Assembly: GCA_022264855.1 (NCBI GenBank)
Contig: JABYQU010000050.1
Coordinates: 124,001-188,000, forward strand
Origin: Lenzites betulinus
Lineage: Eukaryota; Basidiomycota; Agaricomycetes; Polyporales; Polyporaceae
Direction: 5' to 3'
Length of the DNA stretch: 64,000 nucleotides
The first letter of the stretch is position 1; the number at the start of each line of letters is the position of its first letter. Of this stretch, positions 12,001 to 25,100 are shown one piece after another. The notes under the pieces were generated by a model that did not search any database, was not told the origin of the DNA, and was given only the letters and a program-made list of their open reading frames with translations. The translations under genes and the position numbers were made by a program.

Positions 12001-12362
12001 CCGTTCATCCACCTTGCTCACATGTGTTCACGTTTACAGATGCAGTCACTCAGCACGAGCGATTACCGCGGCATGAACTGGCCGTCGCAGCAAGAGGACG
12101 ACGAGGAAGGCTACCCCTTGTGCGTATCCTCTCCTCCCCATGCTACTTCCCCTCCGTGACTGACGCTGACGCGTTCCGTTTCAGCCCGCTCGTGATGAAA
12201 GTGCGCTCGCGCGCGAACTCGGTCATGTCCGGCGCGAGCACGCCCGGCGGCGGCCGCTCGAAGAGCCTCAGCGAGGGCGACCTGCAGCGCGCGGACGCCG
12301 CGCTCAGCAACGTCAACGACACCTATACGAACGGGGCCAATGGCGTGAACGGCGCGCACTAG
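9099..12362 (+). CDS. GSY1: Glycogen synthase
   Basis: This is a GT3-family glycogen synthase that extends glycogen with UDP-glucose. I read eight exons: 9099-9542, 10252-10731, 10781-10847, 10898-11093, 11141-11480, 11533-11979, 12040-12119 and 12185-12362. They total 2232 nt (743 aa) in one frame. The start [20 protein letters not shown] carries the sugar-nucleotide loop [12 protein letters not shown]. The catalytic E-x7-E lies in [12 protein letters not shown]. The arginine cluster [16 protein letters not shown] matches the glucose-6-phosphate-sensing helix of yeast Gsy2. The tail has Ser/Thr-Pro sites (PASPRF, ATPGDLG, ASTPGG) suited to inhibitory phosphorylation. The one oddity is the 709 nt first intron, more than ten times the others. 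The product should be functional. Confidence 0.95.
9623..9924 (+). repeat. Diverged duplication inside GSY1 intron 1
   Basis: Two related blocks of ~110 bases, starting near 9623 and 9813, lie inside the 709 nt intron. Both carry GGGATAGTT, then GGC(A/G)GCTC, then CGA(A/C)CG-like and GATTCG(A/G)(A/G)TCG elements, and end AGA(T/A)(A/C)GGA. Similarity is roughly two-thirds by eye. Neither strand gives a convincing long conserved protein across both blocks. The remainder of the intron shows nothing I recognise. Confidence 0.55.
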
Positions 12363-12900
12363 ATGCGCGGCGGCGGAAGAATACGGACGGGGAGGAGAAC
12401 GAGAAGAACGAGAACACGGACAAGAACATCTTCGCGCGCTGTGCGCTTTCGCCCCCTGACGCCTAACGCCTTCTAGACAGTGACCGACGACCATATTTAC
12501 CCGGGGAGGAGAGAGTACGAGTGTGGGCGGTCGCGCGCGCGTGCGCATCGCGTACCGTTGACGGAATGGGATGCATGCCGCGGGTTCGCTAGGGGATGAG
12601 CGCGAACGCCCACGGATCCTTTCCATGCATTTGACGCCGTGTTCGCGAGAGGCAGCGGTGCGGGGGGGTACGTGCGAGTTCGTCATGTCTGTCTGGCGAT
12701 CAAGCTTTCAAGCGGGCCCGGGGTCGGCGGCGCGTTTAATAGTGTATATGTGTATATGTGTTCAGCCCATTTACGCCGATATTGTTCTGTTGTCTGTTGC
12801 ATGTCTTCGGATGCCTGACATATGCTTAAGCTTCTTGTTCTTGTTCTGGTTCCGCGTCCGAATCCGGTTTGCAGAACACCTAACGCACGCGTCCTGTTAG
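12363..12900. other. GSY1 3' flank
   Basis: There is no gene here. GC-rich sequence gives way near 12.75-12.9 kb to AT-richer DNA, marking the edge between genic DNA and the transposon nest. A GTGTATATGTGTATATGTG stretch near 12740 is low-complexity. Confidence 0.6.
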
Positions 12901-15650
12901 CGATCGCGATACATTGGGATCCCCGATAATGGTAGGGGAAGCTATGTACATCTCGACCACCCCGATTTTGGGGGCCATTTGTCTGGGAACAAAATCTGGG
13001 TTAGTACCAGGCTATATATGTTTGGAAAATGAGAATTGGGTTCCCCTAGGGCGAAATTGGGGCAAAACAATTGCCCTAGCCATTGCAAACAATAGAAAAT
13101 TGCCATCGATCATTGTAGTAGTACTCAATAGCACTTTAGGCGTACCAATTTAAACCCAAATCCCCAGCATTACGATCTTGAAGCTTGGAGCTTGAAGCAC
13201 AAGGTACGCAACAGTAAGCTCCGAGTCAAGTAATATCACTGCACGCTATTGACAGTATTTGTTAGATATTCAAACTCTGATAGTTCCATCACCAGTGGCT
13301 TGCTATTAGCACTTGTATAACCTGAGTAAGTGATGCTAATCAAGCTGTGTGATATACCATAGGTACCCCTGTCATAGCCGCCAATTTGTCTGGCAATCTG
13401 AGGTGGGTTGATACCCAATTTTGGCCCACTTTGACTGGAAAAAAATTAGCACAGAGGGTCCTGACAGACCCAATTTTGTCCGGATATTGATGTTGGTTTG
13501 CCTACTATAATTGGGGGACCTGATACTCTGGTGAACCCTGCCGGATAAACCTTGTTGTCCACCTCCTGCTTCCAAGAAAGGCAATATATGAACTTCTAGT
13601 CCGGCTTTTATCTGTTTTACTGATACAGCACCTGATAACCATGGGGTTCCTCTCTGCGTTGATATCCTGCGTCACATCAGCAACTATGGTGCATGTATAT
13701 AAGACCATATGTTATATAAGCTTGGCTCTCCTCAGTGAGTTGTCTTTGCCTCTCATGTATTTGTCTTCATTGTCACAAATTTTACTCTCCCATCACAATC
13801 TTGCAGTTATATTGAACCCCCACCATAACTCTTACAGGCACTTATATTCCCATAATTATACATGCACTCAATCATAAGAAGTGGAGCCTGGCTGTAAGCA
13901 GTTCTAATGCAATGCACTGTAAACACACCTTAGACCGGACCATTATCTCTTTGTGACCACAGTTGATACATTTGAACCTGTCTTGTATATAGAAGGCTTT
14001 ACTGGCAGTCTCTTTTGCTTGTTTACACTCTTTGGCACCCCATTTGCTCAATTTAGATAGCTCTAACATCAACATCTTGGTATCTGCACTAGGTGATTTG
14101 TTCAGTTCAGTGGCCTGGTACTTAAACTGATTGCTTAATTCCCAGTGACACAGGTATTACATTGAAGACAAGGCCATCCTCAACTGATTTTCTTATTACT
14201 GTATAGTATGTTCACCTATGTATCTGTCACCATAAGAGTAGCAGCACTTATGCTGCTGGATCCAATGCTCTTTGGATGGAAATCCTCTATCCATTCACCC
14301 CTTTGAGGTTGCATCAAAGCGAAGCTGGTTCCCTGTCTATTTTGCAGTAAAAGCTCCAAAGCTTACAGTGTGGCAAGCCACAAGGCAACTTATTAGAAGT
14401 GGGCCATTACTGGCAGATACAATTGCTGAGGGTGGAGAATTTGTGTCAGGTTTCAAACATATTCTATAACCAGATATGGTTAAACTAGGGACTAGTTGGA
14501 GTTTTGTCTAAGGAGAAAGGCTGTCACAGGGCTATTGTTACATCCTGTGCTCCAATCCCGAAGTCTAAACCCTGTTTTGACATCTGTATCCCAACTCTGA
14601 AACCCGTATATCCAATTTCATTATAGCACACCATTTTGTGTTTTACCTGTATATACAATAATGTTCTATTGTTCTTATCTTGGACATCAGAACTTCATAT
14701 TAAGGCTGAACATGGACCAAACTGTGGCTCACCCAGATCCATACCCACAGGTAAATTATTGCTCAAATTATTTAACCCAGATCCAAAGTTATCTGCCCTG
14801 CTAGATAACCCAAATCTGAGTGACCTGGAACCAAAACCCACAGGTGCACCTATGCAGGCACCTGCAGCACCAATTTTGGGAAAATTGTTTCTCAACATAT
14901 TTATACATAATCCATGTGGTGTATGAAACAGTTCAATCAAAGAAACAAGTGATTAGGCTCAGTATTGACTACAGTAGAGTGCTGACAAGGTCCACCTGTA
15001 CTCTGTGAACACTGAGGAGAACTATGTCGTCCTGTAGCATTAAACCATGGCTTGTTCAGCTCTAAACTTTAGATATACAAATGTATGATCATAACAAATA
15101 CATCAGCAGAAAGAAGCTTGCCAAACGGCCAACATTTTGTTAAATTACTGGACATACTTACTTAATGTAATAACAGCAGGAGCACATTGTCCCAGTGCCA
15201 CGACACATGGTTTGTTTGTCACCCTTTTTTTGCATAAGAGCACGCAGATTATGTGGAACATGTTTGAAGAAAACTGAAGGCAAAACAGCGCAGTTCACCA
15301 ATCTTAGCTTGGCAAGAGTGTCCGCCCCAGCTGTTGCCAGAAGGGCATCAACCTGCCTCTTATAGGATTGGACCAGTTCTTGTTGGTTTATGACAGGTGC
15401 ATTAAGGGCTGTAATCTGCGCAGCCAGGGTATTGACATGATGTGTCACAGTTTGGAAGTGGGTGTCCATATGGTTAGCCATTTTGACTGCCATAGAGTCA
15501 GTGTACTGCTGAAAATGGCACTAATAGAGCATTGATGTGTTCAGCCATTTCAGCATCATCATCTTGTACTCTTTGCTGAATCTCCTCTTCAGTGAGAGGT
15601 ACAAACACGGTGACAGGCTGGAAGCTGATACACTGTGCCATTGCTACAAA
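12901..15650. other. AT-rich relic DNA without a recognisable gene
   Basis: Only short ORFs occur, with stops in all frames. Two are faintly suggestive. On the minus strand at 13872-14075, CINCGHKEIMVRSKVCLQC has zinc-ribbon spacing. On the minus strand at 15158-15493, a 111-codon ORF (HVNTLAAQITALNAP, LVQSYKRQVDALL) could be a coiled-coil scrap of a retroelement gag. Near 14388-14440 there is a diverged copy of the repeat terminus found at 15651. I infer old transposon debris. Confidence 0.5.
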
Positions 15651-17475
15651 ACTTGCTCAAGAGGGCCGCTGTCGGCAGATATGATTGATGAGGGCTGGTG
15701 CCACATACTATGCTATACATTCTGATGCTGATTGTACTGTATTATTTATACTGGCATATCATCCTTGTTATTACCATCCCTTATTATAGTGCTGTCCTGA
15801 TGATTACCTCACTGGTTATCCTCAGTGTTTACTGACCCTTGAATTTAAACAGTCTAGGAAGGAGCTTCAATTAAATATTCCATCAGTTATATAAATGTTT
15901 TATAGTATTTTAGCACAACAAAGCCTTTGAACCTATCTGAGTACATTACCAAGATGTGAAGCTGCAATACTATATCTGTGCATATCACAGTATTATTGTG
16001 TGTTGATCAGAAACTATCATTTGATATTAAAATAGGAGAAATGGTGAGCGATAGTGATTTTAATAGCACATCACATCTGCATTTGTACTACCCTAGCATT
16101 AATATAAATATTTTAAGCATGTTTTGGCTCTATGAATCACCAAAGGGTAAGGTAATATAAATCATGCTTGCTCTGCTTATTATGCAATTTCTGCCTTCAA
16201 ACAAATACTGATACTAGTTTCATCAGAAAGAGCTAGCCAATCTGATCCTAACAGCATATAATACCTGGGTAGTTGGTAAGGAAAATATGTCACAGAGTCA
16301 GTAGCCAGTGGCTAGTGGTGACATAGGTCACACTATGTGACTCTGTCACTTATGAGCACTAATACAGCCATTTGATCCAGTTATAAGGCCCCTAGATGTG
16401 TCAGTGCAATCTAAAATAGATGACCTAGACTGTAGCTTCCTATTGATATCACAATTATCCAATTTGGTCAAGATTTGGGCAAAATAGAGTCTGCAGCAGA
16501 TTTGGTGCAACAGCACCATACAGATAGGCACGCCAATGTGAACCAGTGTTGGCATGCCAATCTATAGGTATGTGTTTGTTCTGAGATAAGATCCAGCCCA
16601 AAGACAGATATATATTCCATGTGTATGAGCCATACCATTGGAAAGCTATGGCTGATGGAAATGCCTTATCAATATATCATGTGTCATATATGCACAGATT
16701 GTGTTCATTCATGCGCACCTAATGGTACTATGTACATAATAAGCAGACTATTATTGGGCTCAATATACCGGTTTTGCCATCATTTTGAGCCCTGCTGATG
16801 GAAAATGCTCTGAGCTCCATTCTACCAAGTCCCTCAGGCACAAGTCATGCTCACTGAGCTGGAAAGCAGGACAGGTGCCCACGGGACTTGGAAATAATCA
16901 CAAAATGGCCAAAAACACTGTTCAGCATGTTTTAGAGCAAGTCTTTGGCCATTTTGCACATAATATATATCACCAGGAAGGTAGAGCCCAGCTCTATTCA
17001 ATGGTAGTGATCAGAAAGGCATCTGATATACTCCCCTAAACACTGGCCATTCCATATGCATTTGCCTTAGAGACAGCAGTAAAACAGCCATATGCTAGTA
17101 GAGCCAGCTTGCTTGTTACACATCTCTTCTAATACTGTTACAGAGAGGTGTATGACCTTTTGTTACTTCTTCTTGTAGTTCTATTGACCATCAGCATGCA
17201 TTTTCAAGCCACTACATTAGTAGAATAAGTTCTCTGAGTATGTACTATAAGTACACTAAAGTGGCTTATATATGAGTATCAATGAGTTGTAAAAGAATAT
17301 GGCTAGTAGTTGTGAATATAGAATGATCAATATGCCTATGTGGCAGAGGTGTAGCCACCTAAGTGGAGCACTGTGTGAGCTAGGGTTAGACAAGCGCCCA
17401 CTAGGAGGGTTCAGCTTCAGACTACACTGAGGCTACAAAGTTGCTAGCACAGCATGGCAGGGGAACTAAGTGCTA
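15651..17475. repeat. Left long inverted arm, outer part
   Basis: This block is an almost exact reverse complement of 35512-37336. Short ORFs at 15978-16160, 16346-16555 and 16785-17039 recur with identical translations on the opposite strand at 36827-37009, 36432-36641 and 35948-36202. The outer end begins ACTTGCTCAAGAGGGCC. The arm contains no convincing gene. Its inner end is cut at 17475 by the CACTA-like element and resumes at 28973. Confidence 0.95.
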
Positions 17476-17488
17476 CACCACCGGGTGA
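17476..17488 (+). repeat. Left terminal inverted repeat
   Basis: CACCACCGGGTGA, preceded by TA at 17474-17475. Confidence 0.9.
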
Positions 17489-17805
17489 ACCTGAGTATGC
17501 CCGAAATACACAGCCCAGCCGGCGCCAGGTTGATGCCGCAACAGACGCCGGATAGTGGTCCCTTTCCCCATTGGGAGTGTATTCCCAGGGCGTATCGGTA
17601 TGGCCATGTCGCACGCATCGATCCAGTCCTGGCTCTGTACCTCCTCCATACCATATCCTCTTGTATAGTATTTCCCCAGGCCCAATACCAGTTCCACCTC
17701 CTTTCGTAGTATCCACCCCTCCCCCAGTATCTCGTGACCTCTGGTGGGCTGCTGGGTGATGTCCGTCCCAGCAACGGGCGCTCGGCCTTCAACACATCCT
17801 CGACC

Positions 17806-18989
17806 ATGCTCAGCTCTGACAGCGAGTGGGAGCCGTCCCAAACACAGGATATGGAGGACTCCAAGAGCAAAGCACGCCCGCCGCGCTCGTCGCACGCCGG
17901 GTCACGCCGAACCAGGTATGTATTTCCACTATTTATTCACTTGGAAATAGGCTCTCAAACAGCTCAGTGCGCTATACCAGCAAGGTGGGGCCCTGAATTC
18001 TCAGACTTTGGAGACGCAGTGGTTGTCAAGCTTAGTTCATGAAGATTCCCCCAGTCACGGTAAGCAGTATATCATACCGATGTAAGCTGTGTCGCTTACA
18101 TCTCACGCCAGACATGCCAACCTCCGATGATGCGCCCGTCGAGACGAAACACCTCCCCGATTTTGCTAATCCCCGATTTTGCTAAGGAAGCAGTCGACGA
18201 ATGTATGTACGACGGGCCGGGCAGTAAGTGGCGCTTAGCTTGACAGGAGTGACAATGTCCCCTGATGCCGACCGCCCTCAGCCGTGTCTTGCTGCGCCGT
18301 GGTAGAAGAGACCAACGAGTTCCTGCGCCAGGAAGTGCGGCGCCTGGAGGCATTGTACGCAGCGGCCGCTTATCAATTGGACGCAGTGCGCGTGGCGGTC
18401 GCGGATGAAGCCGTCCTCGATCCCAACAAGCAATCGCAGCAGGTGCTCAAGAAGCCGTGCCTATACGATCCGTGGACGGGGCGAAGGTTCCCCCAGCCAC
18501 CAAGCTTGTCTCTCGAAGCCCGCGCGCACTCACCGGCGCTGTACGACGCAATCTACGACCGGCGGGCGTCGCCCACGCCGCGCATTTCTGCTCTGTCGAC
18601 GCCCGAGGTGGCACCACCTCCGATCCCTGTCCAATTGTACAAGTGGGGCCATGTGAAGGCCCTGGTTGGTCGCCGCCTGGGAACGATACTGGCGCCACCG
18701 TCTGCAAGTGAGGGGGAGCCGCAGGAGAAGCTCGGCGCGTTGTTGTCTGAGGCGGCGTCTGAGACCCCCGGTGCATCGTCTTCCACAACGACCACGCCTG
18801 CCGAGCCCAAACGGTATGTAAGTCTCATTATCTCTCGCGACGCGTGCTGACCTTGTTGCCCTTTCACTTGCAGTAGGAAACTTGTGCGTCGCACACCTCG
18901 CGTCATGATCAATGTAGATAGCGAGGATGATGTTTCGGCACCGCAATGGGTTTCGGCAACCGTCACCCAAAAACACCGCCGTCTTTAGT
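17806..18989 (+). pseudogene. CACTA-like element accessory gene, frameshifted
   Basis: I do not recognise this protein. A short acidic first exon (MLSSDSEWEPSQTQDMEDS) ends at a GTATGT donor near 17917. A second coding block from about 18115 (MPTSDDAPVETKHLPDFA) runs into a tandem 16-base duplication at 18155-18186 and then a TAA. With one copy removed, the frame would continue to an A|GTAAGT donor and splice at CCTCAG into CCAVVEETNEFLRQEVRRLE. That is a helical, possibly coiled-coil stretch with a proline-rich middle. A final GTATGT..TTGCAG intron leads to RKLVRRTPRVMINVDSEDD and a stop at 18987-18989. Phases agree from 18186 onward. Position suggests a transposon accessory protein; function is unknown. 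Confidence 0.6.
18155..18186 (+). repeat. 16 bp tandem duplication in a coding exon
   Basis: CCCCGATTTTGCTAA followed by T at 18155-18170 is repeated at 18171-18186, ending in G. Sixteen bases is not a multiple of three, so the reading frame downstream is lost. Confidence 0.9.
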
Positions 18990-19825
18990 AGTGCATTATC
19001 GTACACAATGCATCTTGTCCGCTGTACTGTAATCGTCCCCAATATCCGTCTGCTTATGTTGTGTTTTGGACAATGTTGTGGAGTTCCAGGGGTCTTCGCC
19101 AGCCAAATTGGGTGGCGTTTCATCAGCACCTTCCTATTCTTCTCCCACTAACTGCACTGGCCATGCACGACCTCGAGCGTCCACAAGGTATGCATGCTTT
19201 GCCGTGATATGTTTTGCATGGTCAATCAACTGTTCAAACACAGATTTCGAAATCGACGGCCGTTTGGGCCGCTGTATTGTCTGCACACAGGGGCCATCCG
19301 GCTGGACAAAGTTGGGGAACCTGCGCACCCACGAAAAGCAGAAGACTCACAAGGATAATGCAGCTGAAGCACAGCGTTGTGCGAGTCAGAGCACTGGGAC
19401 GAGCTCGGGTGGTCGACGGCCTTTCCAGGCATACGTTGAAGACTGCGCGGACGACACCCTGGGCCCTCCACCTCCCGTGCCTGCCGAACACATCCCATGG
19501 TTTTCAATGCCGACATACGATGAACTCCAGCTCCCCACGGTGGATATGAACGTTAACTCTGGGCAACAACGCGGGCCATATGGCTCGCGTGATCTCCCCG
19601 TCGACATGCAAGACGCGCTTGCCGGCGCGGTCGACTTCTCGAGCATGGACATGCCTGCTCCCCAGGGACTCTCAGATGTAACGCTGGAGGACGTACTAAG
19701 TGGCGCAGGGCTGCTAGAGGCAGTCATGGGCGTAGGGGAGGTTGAAGAGCGGCCTTGCCCGCCTTCGATGTTGGCAAATCCAGCCTTCGACATCGTACCT
19801 GAAGAACTGGGCAGCTGCTGTTGTA

Positions 19826-22187
19826 GGAATGATACATCAGGAACCGGCTAATGGCGTGCGCCGTGATACAAAGTAAACCGGCTGGTTTCGTGATGTATCA
19901 CGAAACCTCCGGAACCTCCGAAAAGGGCCCCGGGACCTTCCTAATTAGGCAGGTAGCCCCGGGGAGGCCTGTTATCTCCCCAGAGATAACAGATATGTCC
20001 AGATCTGGCTGATTATGTCTTATCTCCTTAGATTGACTTCTTATCTCATCTCCCTGGCCTCAATAGCCTCGCTATCTGGGCGCTTATTTTGCGTTTTGGT
20101 GCGCACATCCTCCTCCTTCCTCCCCCCCTGGCTCACTCAGTTTATACCCAATCAGGCTCCATGTAGGCTTGTTCCAAACGCGTTTTAAAGGCAAAAAATC
20201 GTATATAGGTTTCAAAGGACACAGGTAAGTACTCACATATGCAATATAGGTACTACTAGGGCAATCAAAGCGACGCAAAATAGGCAATAGCTCGACCGTT
20301 TCGCGTCGTGCAGATGCGCGCAAGGGCTCCCTAGAATCATGCGTGCAGCGCGGTTCTAACGAGCCCTTGCACGCGCGAAACGGCCCAGGCGTTCCCGAGG
20401 TATGCACTCTCCTCCCAGACAGCAGCACACCTGGGAGCATCTGGGCCATTTCTCCTCCAATACCCGTCGGACAGCCCTGATATTTTATCTGCAGATGCTC
20501 TACCACTATCAAGACACACTGGTATAGTTAAACACCCAAACTGGAGGGCTTTCAAGACGTCCTAAAGCCACTTTCAGAACATATCCCCCCCCCTTCCCTT
20601 CGCTTTTCCTTCTCCATCCTGCACAGCTGCGCCAGCGCTCTCCACACCTACATATGTATTCCACACACATTCCTGTATATACAAGATCTCAGGATGCCTC
20701 GACCTAAAATGAATACCATATTCGCATTTTTCATTCCCCAAAGCCTGCCCTGTGGGCGCCCTACATATCCCAATTGTGTCATATAAACACCTAGGACATG
20801 TAGCTACAGTATGTAGCTCTCCAATGCAAAAAGAATGATGACAATCGCTGAAGAAATGAATGAGATATTAGTTTTAGACTGATAGTGTACCTACTTTATG
20901 CTTACCAGTGCCCCGGTGCTGTGAGACGCGTCTCACACTGTCTTGCAGTATACAGCTGTGCAGTAACACAGTCTACTCACATCAGACACATCTCATGTAG
21001 CTCGCTCAGTTCTCCACCGAATATTATGATCCAAGCTGTGTTCTGTGCGTATTTCTGACGTGGATACAATGGTATAGTTTATTTTATTATCGCTTGCCTG
21101 GATCATTTGCTATGAAGCATTCCATACCCACACTGATAAGGGACTAGAAGCATGAGTTCGGCGCCGATTACAAAATGGAAGGCGTCGTTAGATGCGGGTA
21201 TTCTGGAGGAACACATTGAAAGAAGAACCAACAGGATAGCATGAGTGGTTACAAAGATATTGAGGTTTCAGTCTGCATATGAGTCCATAGTCGCCTTTTT
21301 GTACTTCAGGAAGTTCTGCATGCATTTAAGGGCTGTAAAGCGGTGGGAAAATATATTGTATGTGTCCAGTAGCATGTGGGGTATGTATAACAAGTTACAG
21401 GGCTGTATGCATGGATGGAAAAGGGGGAGTGGAGGCCCTGGGTGGGTGGCCACAGCACACCCTCCCTGGCTCAAATCATAGTCTACAAAAGCACAGAATG
21501 TACTTCAATACATCAGTACAAGGTGTACACAAATTTGGAGAGAGGTTTGTTAAGTATTGAAGGAGAAATGGCCCAGGTGCTCCCAGGTGTGCTGCTCTCT
21601 GGGAGGAGAGCGCATAACTCAGGAACGCCTGGGTCGTTTTGCGCGCGCAAGGGCTCGTTAGAACCGCGCTGCACGCACGGTTCTAACGCGTCCTTTTGCG
21701 CATCTGCGCGACGCGAAACGGGAGAGCTATCGCTCGTTTTATGTCGCTTTGATCGCCCTACTAGTACCTGTACTGCATATATAAGTACCTGCCTGTGCCC
21801 TTTGAAACTTATGTACGATTTTTCGCCTTGAAAACGCCTTTTGAACGAGCCATAGTAGAGCTGCAACAGATGAGAAATGAGTGAGCTAGCAGAGGAGGAA
21901 GGGGGAGGATGTGCGCACCAAAACGCAAAATAAGCGCCCAGATAGCGAGGCTATTGAGGCCAGGGAGATGAGATAAGAAGTCAATCTAAGGAGATAAGAC
22001 ATAATCAGCCAGATCTGGACATATCTGTTATCTCTGGGGAGATAACAGGCCTCCCCGGGGCTACCTGCCTAATTAGGAAGGTCCCGGGGCCCTTTTCGGA
22101 GGTTCCGGAGGTTTCGTGATACATCACGAAACCAGCCGGTTTACTTTGTATCACGGCGCACGCCATTAGCCGGTTCCTGATGTATCA
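19826..22187. mobile_element. 2.36 kb fold-back element with ~630 bp inverted arms
   Basis: The left arm (19826-20463) and right arm (~21556-22187) are near-perfect reverse complements, both ending TGATACATCAGGAACCGG. The central ~1.1 kb holds no gene. Each arm is full of palindromes: GGTTTCGTGAT/ATCACGAAACC (19884-19907), CTGTTATCTC/GAGATAACAG (19969-19992) and CTCCCAG/CTGGGAG (20412-20437; 21580-21605). Another, CGTTAGAACCG/CGGTTCTAACG, lies in the right arm. It is inserted inside the transposase gene exon; flanks AGGA and GGAC/AGGA suggest a 3-4 bp target duplication. It codes for nothing and must be non-autonomous. Solo relatives lie at 48075-48680 and 63185-63836. Confidence 0.85.
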
Positions 22188-25100
22188 GGACTACATCAGA
22201 TGGTGAACTGGGTGCAACAGGTGTGTTCCGTTCACTCTCCGGTTTCGTGTAATGAGCCATTAGATGTGTGCTGATCATCCTGTCGCCCGCAGATCGTCCC
22301 GTAGCGACGGCAGAGGAGATTGCTCAGGGTGTCTTCGGGTCTTCTGCGGCGCCATCCGATGTCTTTCCATACCCAAATCCTGGGGTGCGTATTCAAGTTC
22401 ATTAGCCGATATGAGTCAAGCATGGCCGCTAATGGATTACTCGTCGCGGGCAATGCTAGATGATGCGAACAGACTTCCTCTTCAGCTCACCCACAATTCG
22501 GTTCTCTCGTTCGCAGAAGGAGGCGGTTTTGGCATGGGCGAAAGAGATGGGTGCAAAAGACGTCCCCAGCTTGTATGGCTTGGAGAAATTCCAAGCCAAC
22601 GCTCTCGAAACTATAGGTGATCCTACAGAGAAAGTCCAGGCGTCCTCGGGTAACGTCTTCTACATGAACACCATCTACCAAGCTCTGGCCCGTGTGCGTC
22701 CTCCCTTCCTTTGCAATTAGTGTTTAGTATCATTCTGACAACCCCCTGCGACACAGGACTATGCTCACCCATCGAAACGTTGGCTGATGCACCTGTATCC
22801 CAAGTTCTCCGGAAAGCGTGTGCAGGAGGCTTGGCAAGCGTCCAAATGGCTCGTAGATGCACCCGACTCCGTGCTCACCCCGATGACGCGTGTGGGGGGC
22901 AAGGACTTCTACATCAATGAGTTGTTATACTGCTCCGACAGGTCTTGGTTCATCCCGACCCGTTTCTTCGAGTTTGAGGGTGCTGTTTGGGCCAAAGGAC
23001 GTGAGGTCAAGGATACTGAGGTATGCTGACAATAGTGTACCAACCGAAGAGCTGACCGACATGGCATATATGTGCATAGGGCGGACTGGTTGTGTTGGAT
23101 AGTTACAGTGCCATGCCATGCACAATCTTCAAGTCGCCGTGGCCAGAGATCAAGGCTCGCGCGCAGTCGGAAACGATCTTCGCATGTGCGTACCTTCTGT
23201 AATAAGGCCCACATTCCATATCGCTGAAAACTTGTGCGATTTCTTTCAGCTCAGAGTGCCGGCTTCGCAAGGGCAATGCCGAATCCTGATTGGGTTTTGG
23301 CTCAGGGATTGGAGATGGAGTGTCCCCCCTTAATCGTCTTCATAGACGACGTCTCTGGGAACAGCAGCAAACAATGGAACGTCCACTACTCGTGCTATGT
23401 ATCCAACGCCGTGCTTCCCCGTGCAGAACTTGAGAAGGACAGCAATATTCTGCAACAATCTGAGGTATGCCGCGTGACGTCCAGTAATCTTCCGCATGCA
23501 AGCAGCGCTGATCATATTACCTATGCAGCAAGAGCACGACCAAACCTTTCAAGGTCTGGGATGCAATGAAGGGACGATATGTCGTCATCCGTCCCTGGAT
23601 TCTCTTCCTGCCAGGCGATAACCCAATGCAGGCCGAGCTATGCAGCCACATCGGCTTGCAGGGGAATCACTTCTGCCGTATGTGCCATGTCGGCGGGGAT
23701 CAGGCATTCAAGTCCTCGAATGAGGGATTCTCATCACTCATGGCAGTACGTTGCGCCAGCAGCTCATGCTCCCACTGAAGTGATTCAAGTCCTCGCTGAC
23801 TGCCTTTTAGCCTGGTTGCGCGCGAACGGTGGCAGAGACCCGAGAGGCAGTTACATCGCAACTGGTAATAGCAACGCACGCGGCAGGAGAAAAACCGCTC
23901 AAGAATGCTATCACAATGAGTGGGGTCAAGGATTCCTTTGCCATGCCAGTGTTGAACCAGCTCATCGCCAAGGGGAAACTGCTCCGCCGCGCTACTACTG
24001 CCCGGAAAGCGCTGTCGCCGGAGATGGTCAACCAGGAGCTGTACGAGGATCTGATGAAGAAGACAGATGTCCCACTACGCAGTCCGTTGCTGGATATCGA
24101 AGGTACGTAGCATGGTTTATGACTTATCCTGACGTGTGCTCATTGTCTTCGATGATTGATTAATAATTGACAGGCCTGGAGGTACATTTGGACACGCCCG
24201 TTGAGCCACTTCACACGCACCTGCTTGGCGTGGTGAAGTATTTATGGGCGCAGACGATCTGGGTACTTGACAAGCAGGGCCGGTTCGCCGAGTTCCAGGC
24301 GCGTCTCAACTCGCTATCCCGGCTCGGTTTAAAGATTCCTAACATTATGGCGGACTACATGTGCCGCTATCGTGGCGCACTTATCGGCAAGCATTTCGAG
24401 ACTATCAGTCAGGTCATGTCTTTTGCCTTATGTGGACTCATAAAACAGACATTGCAGGACGCATGGCTCTCAGTTTGCCATCTGACCGTTCTCATTTGGG
24501 AGACTGATATCACCGACATCAAAGCGTTCACGGTACGCTTACATGTGCGGTGTCATAAATAGTGAACTGACAGGTTCTCGACTCCTAGAAGGAGCTGCGG
24601 CAAGTGATACAGGAGACAATCGACTATGCTGCAGCACTAAGCCCAGGTCTTCTAACCGAGAAAAACAAGTTCCATATACTCAGCCATCTGCCTGACCACA
24701 TCGAGCAGTTTGGCCCGGCATTACTGTTCTCGACCGAACGTTACGAGTCCTTCAACCATATCTTCTGCCTCTGTTCGATTCACAGCAACCGCCAGGCACC
24801 AAGTCGTGACATTGCGAGGACGTTCGCCAATCAAGACCGGTGTCGCCATATGGCCTCCGGCGGGTTTTGGCAAGACAACGACTCCAGTTCGTGGGTTTGC
24901 GCAGGCAGCGGCATCCTTCGCCATGTTGCTGAGCATCCTATTGACGCGTGCCTGCTCGGCCTGTCAACCAAAAAGGAAGCAACTCCCAGGGAAATGACCC
25001 TCCTTCCGCTACCTCCGCGACTGCCCGGCCGTCCCATCCCGCAGCATCCTGTCGTCTCCTGGTCAGGGACAGAATCTTCCCAACTTGATGGCTCACTATC

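Noticed and set aside
16785..17039. An 84-codon ORF conserved perfectly in both arms, considered as a gene
   Set aside because: All of the arm is equally conserved, so identity reflects the recent duplication; there is no codon bias or motif.
19826..20463. Reading the fold-back arm as a tRNA-like or rRNA-like gene because of its hairpins
   Set aside because: No cloverleaf, T-loop (GGTTCGANNCC) or rRNA core was found; the hairpins are serial and unrelated to known RNA folds I can recall.
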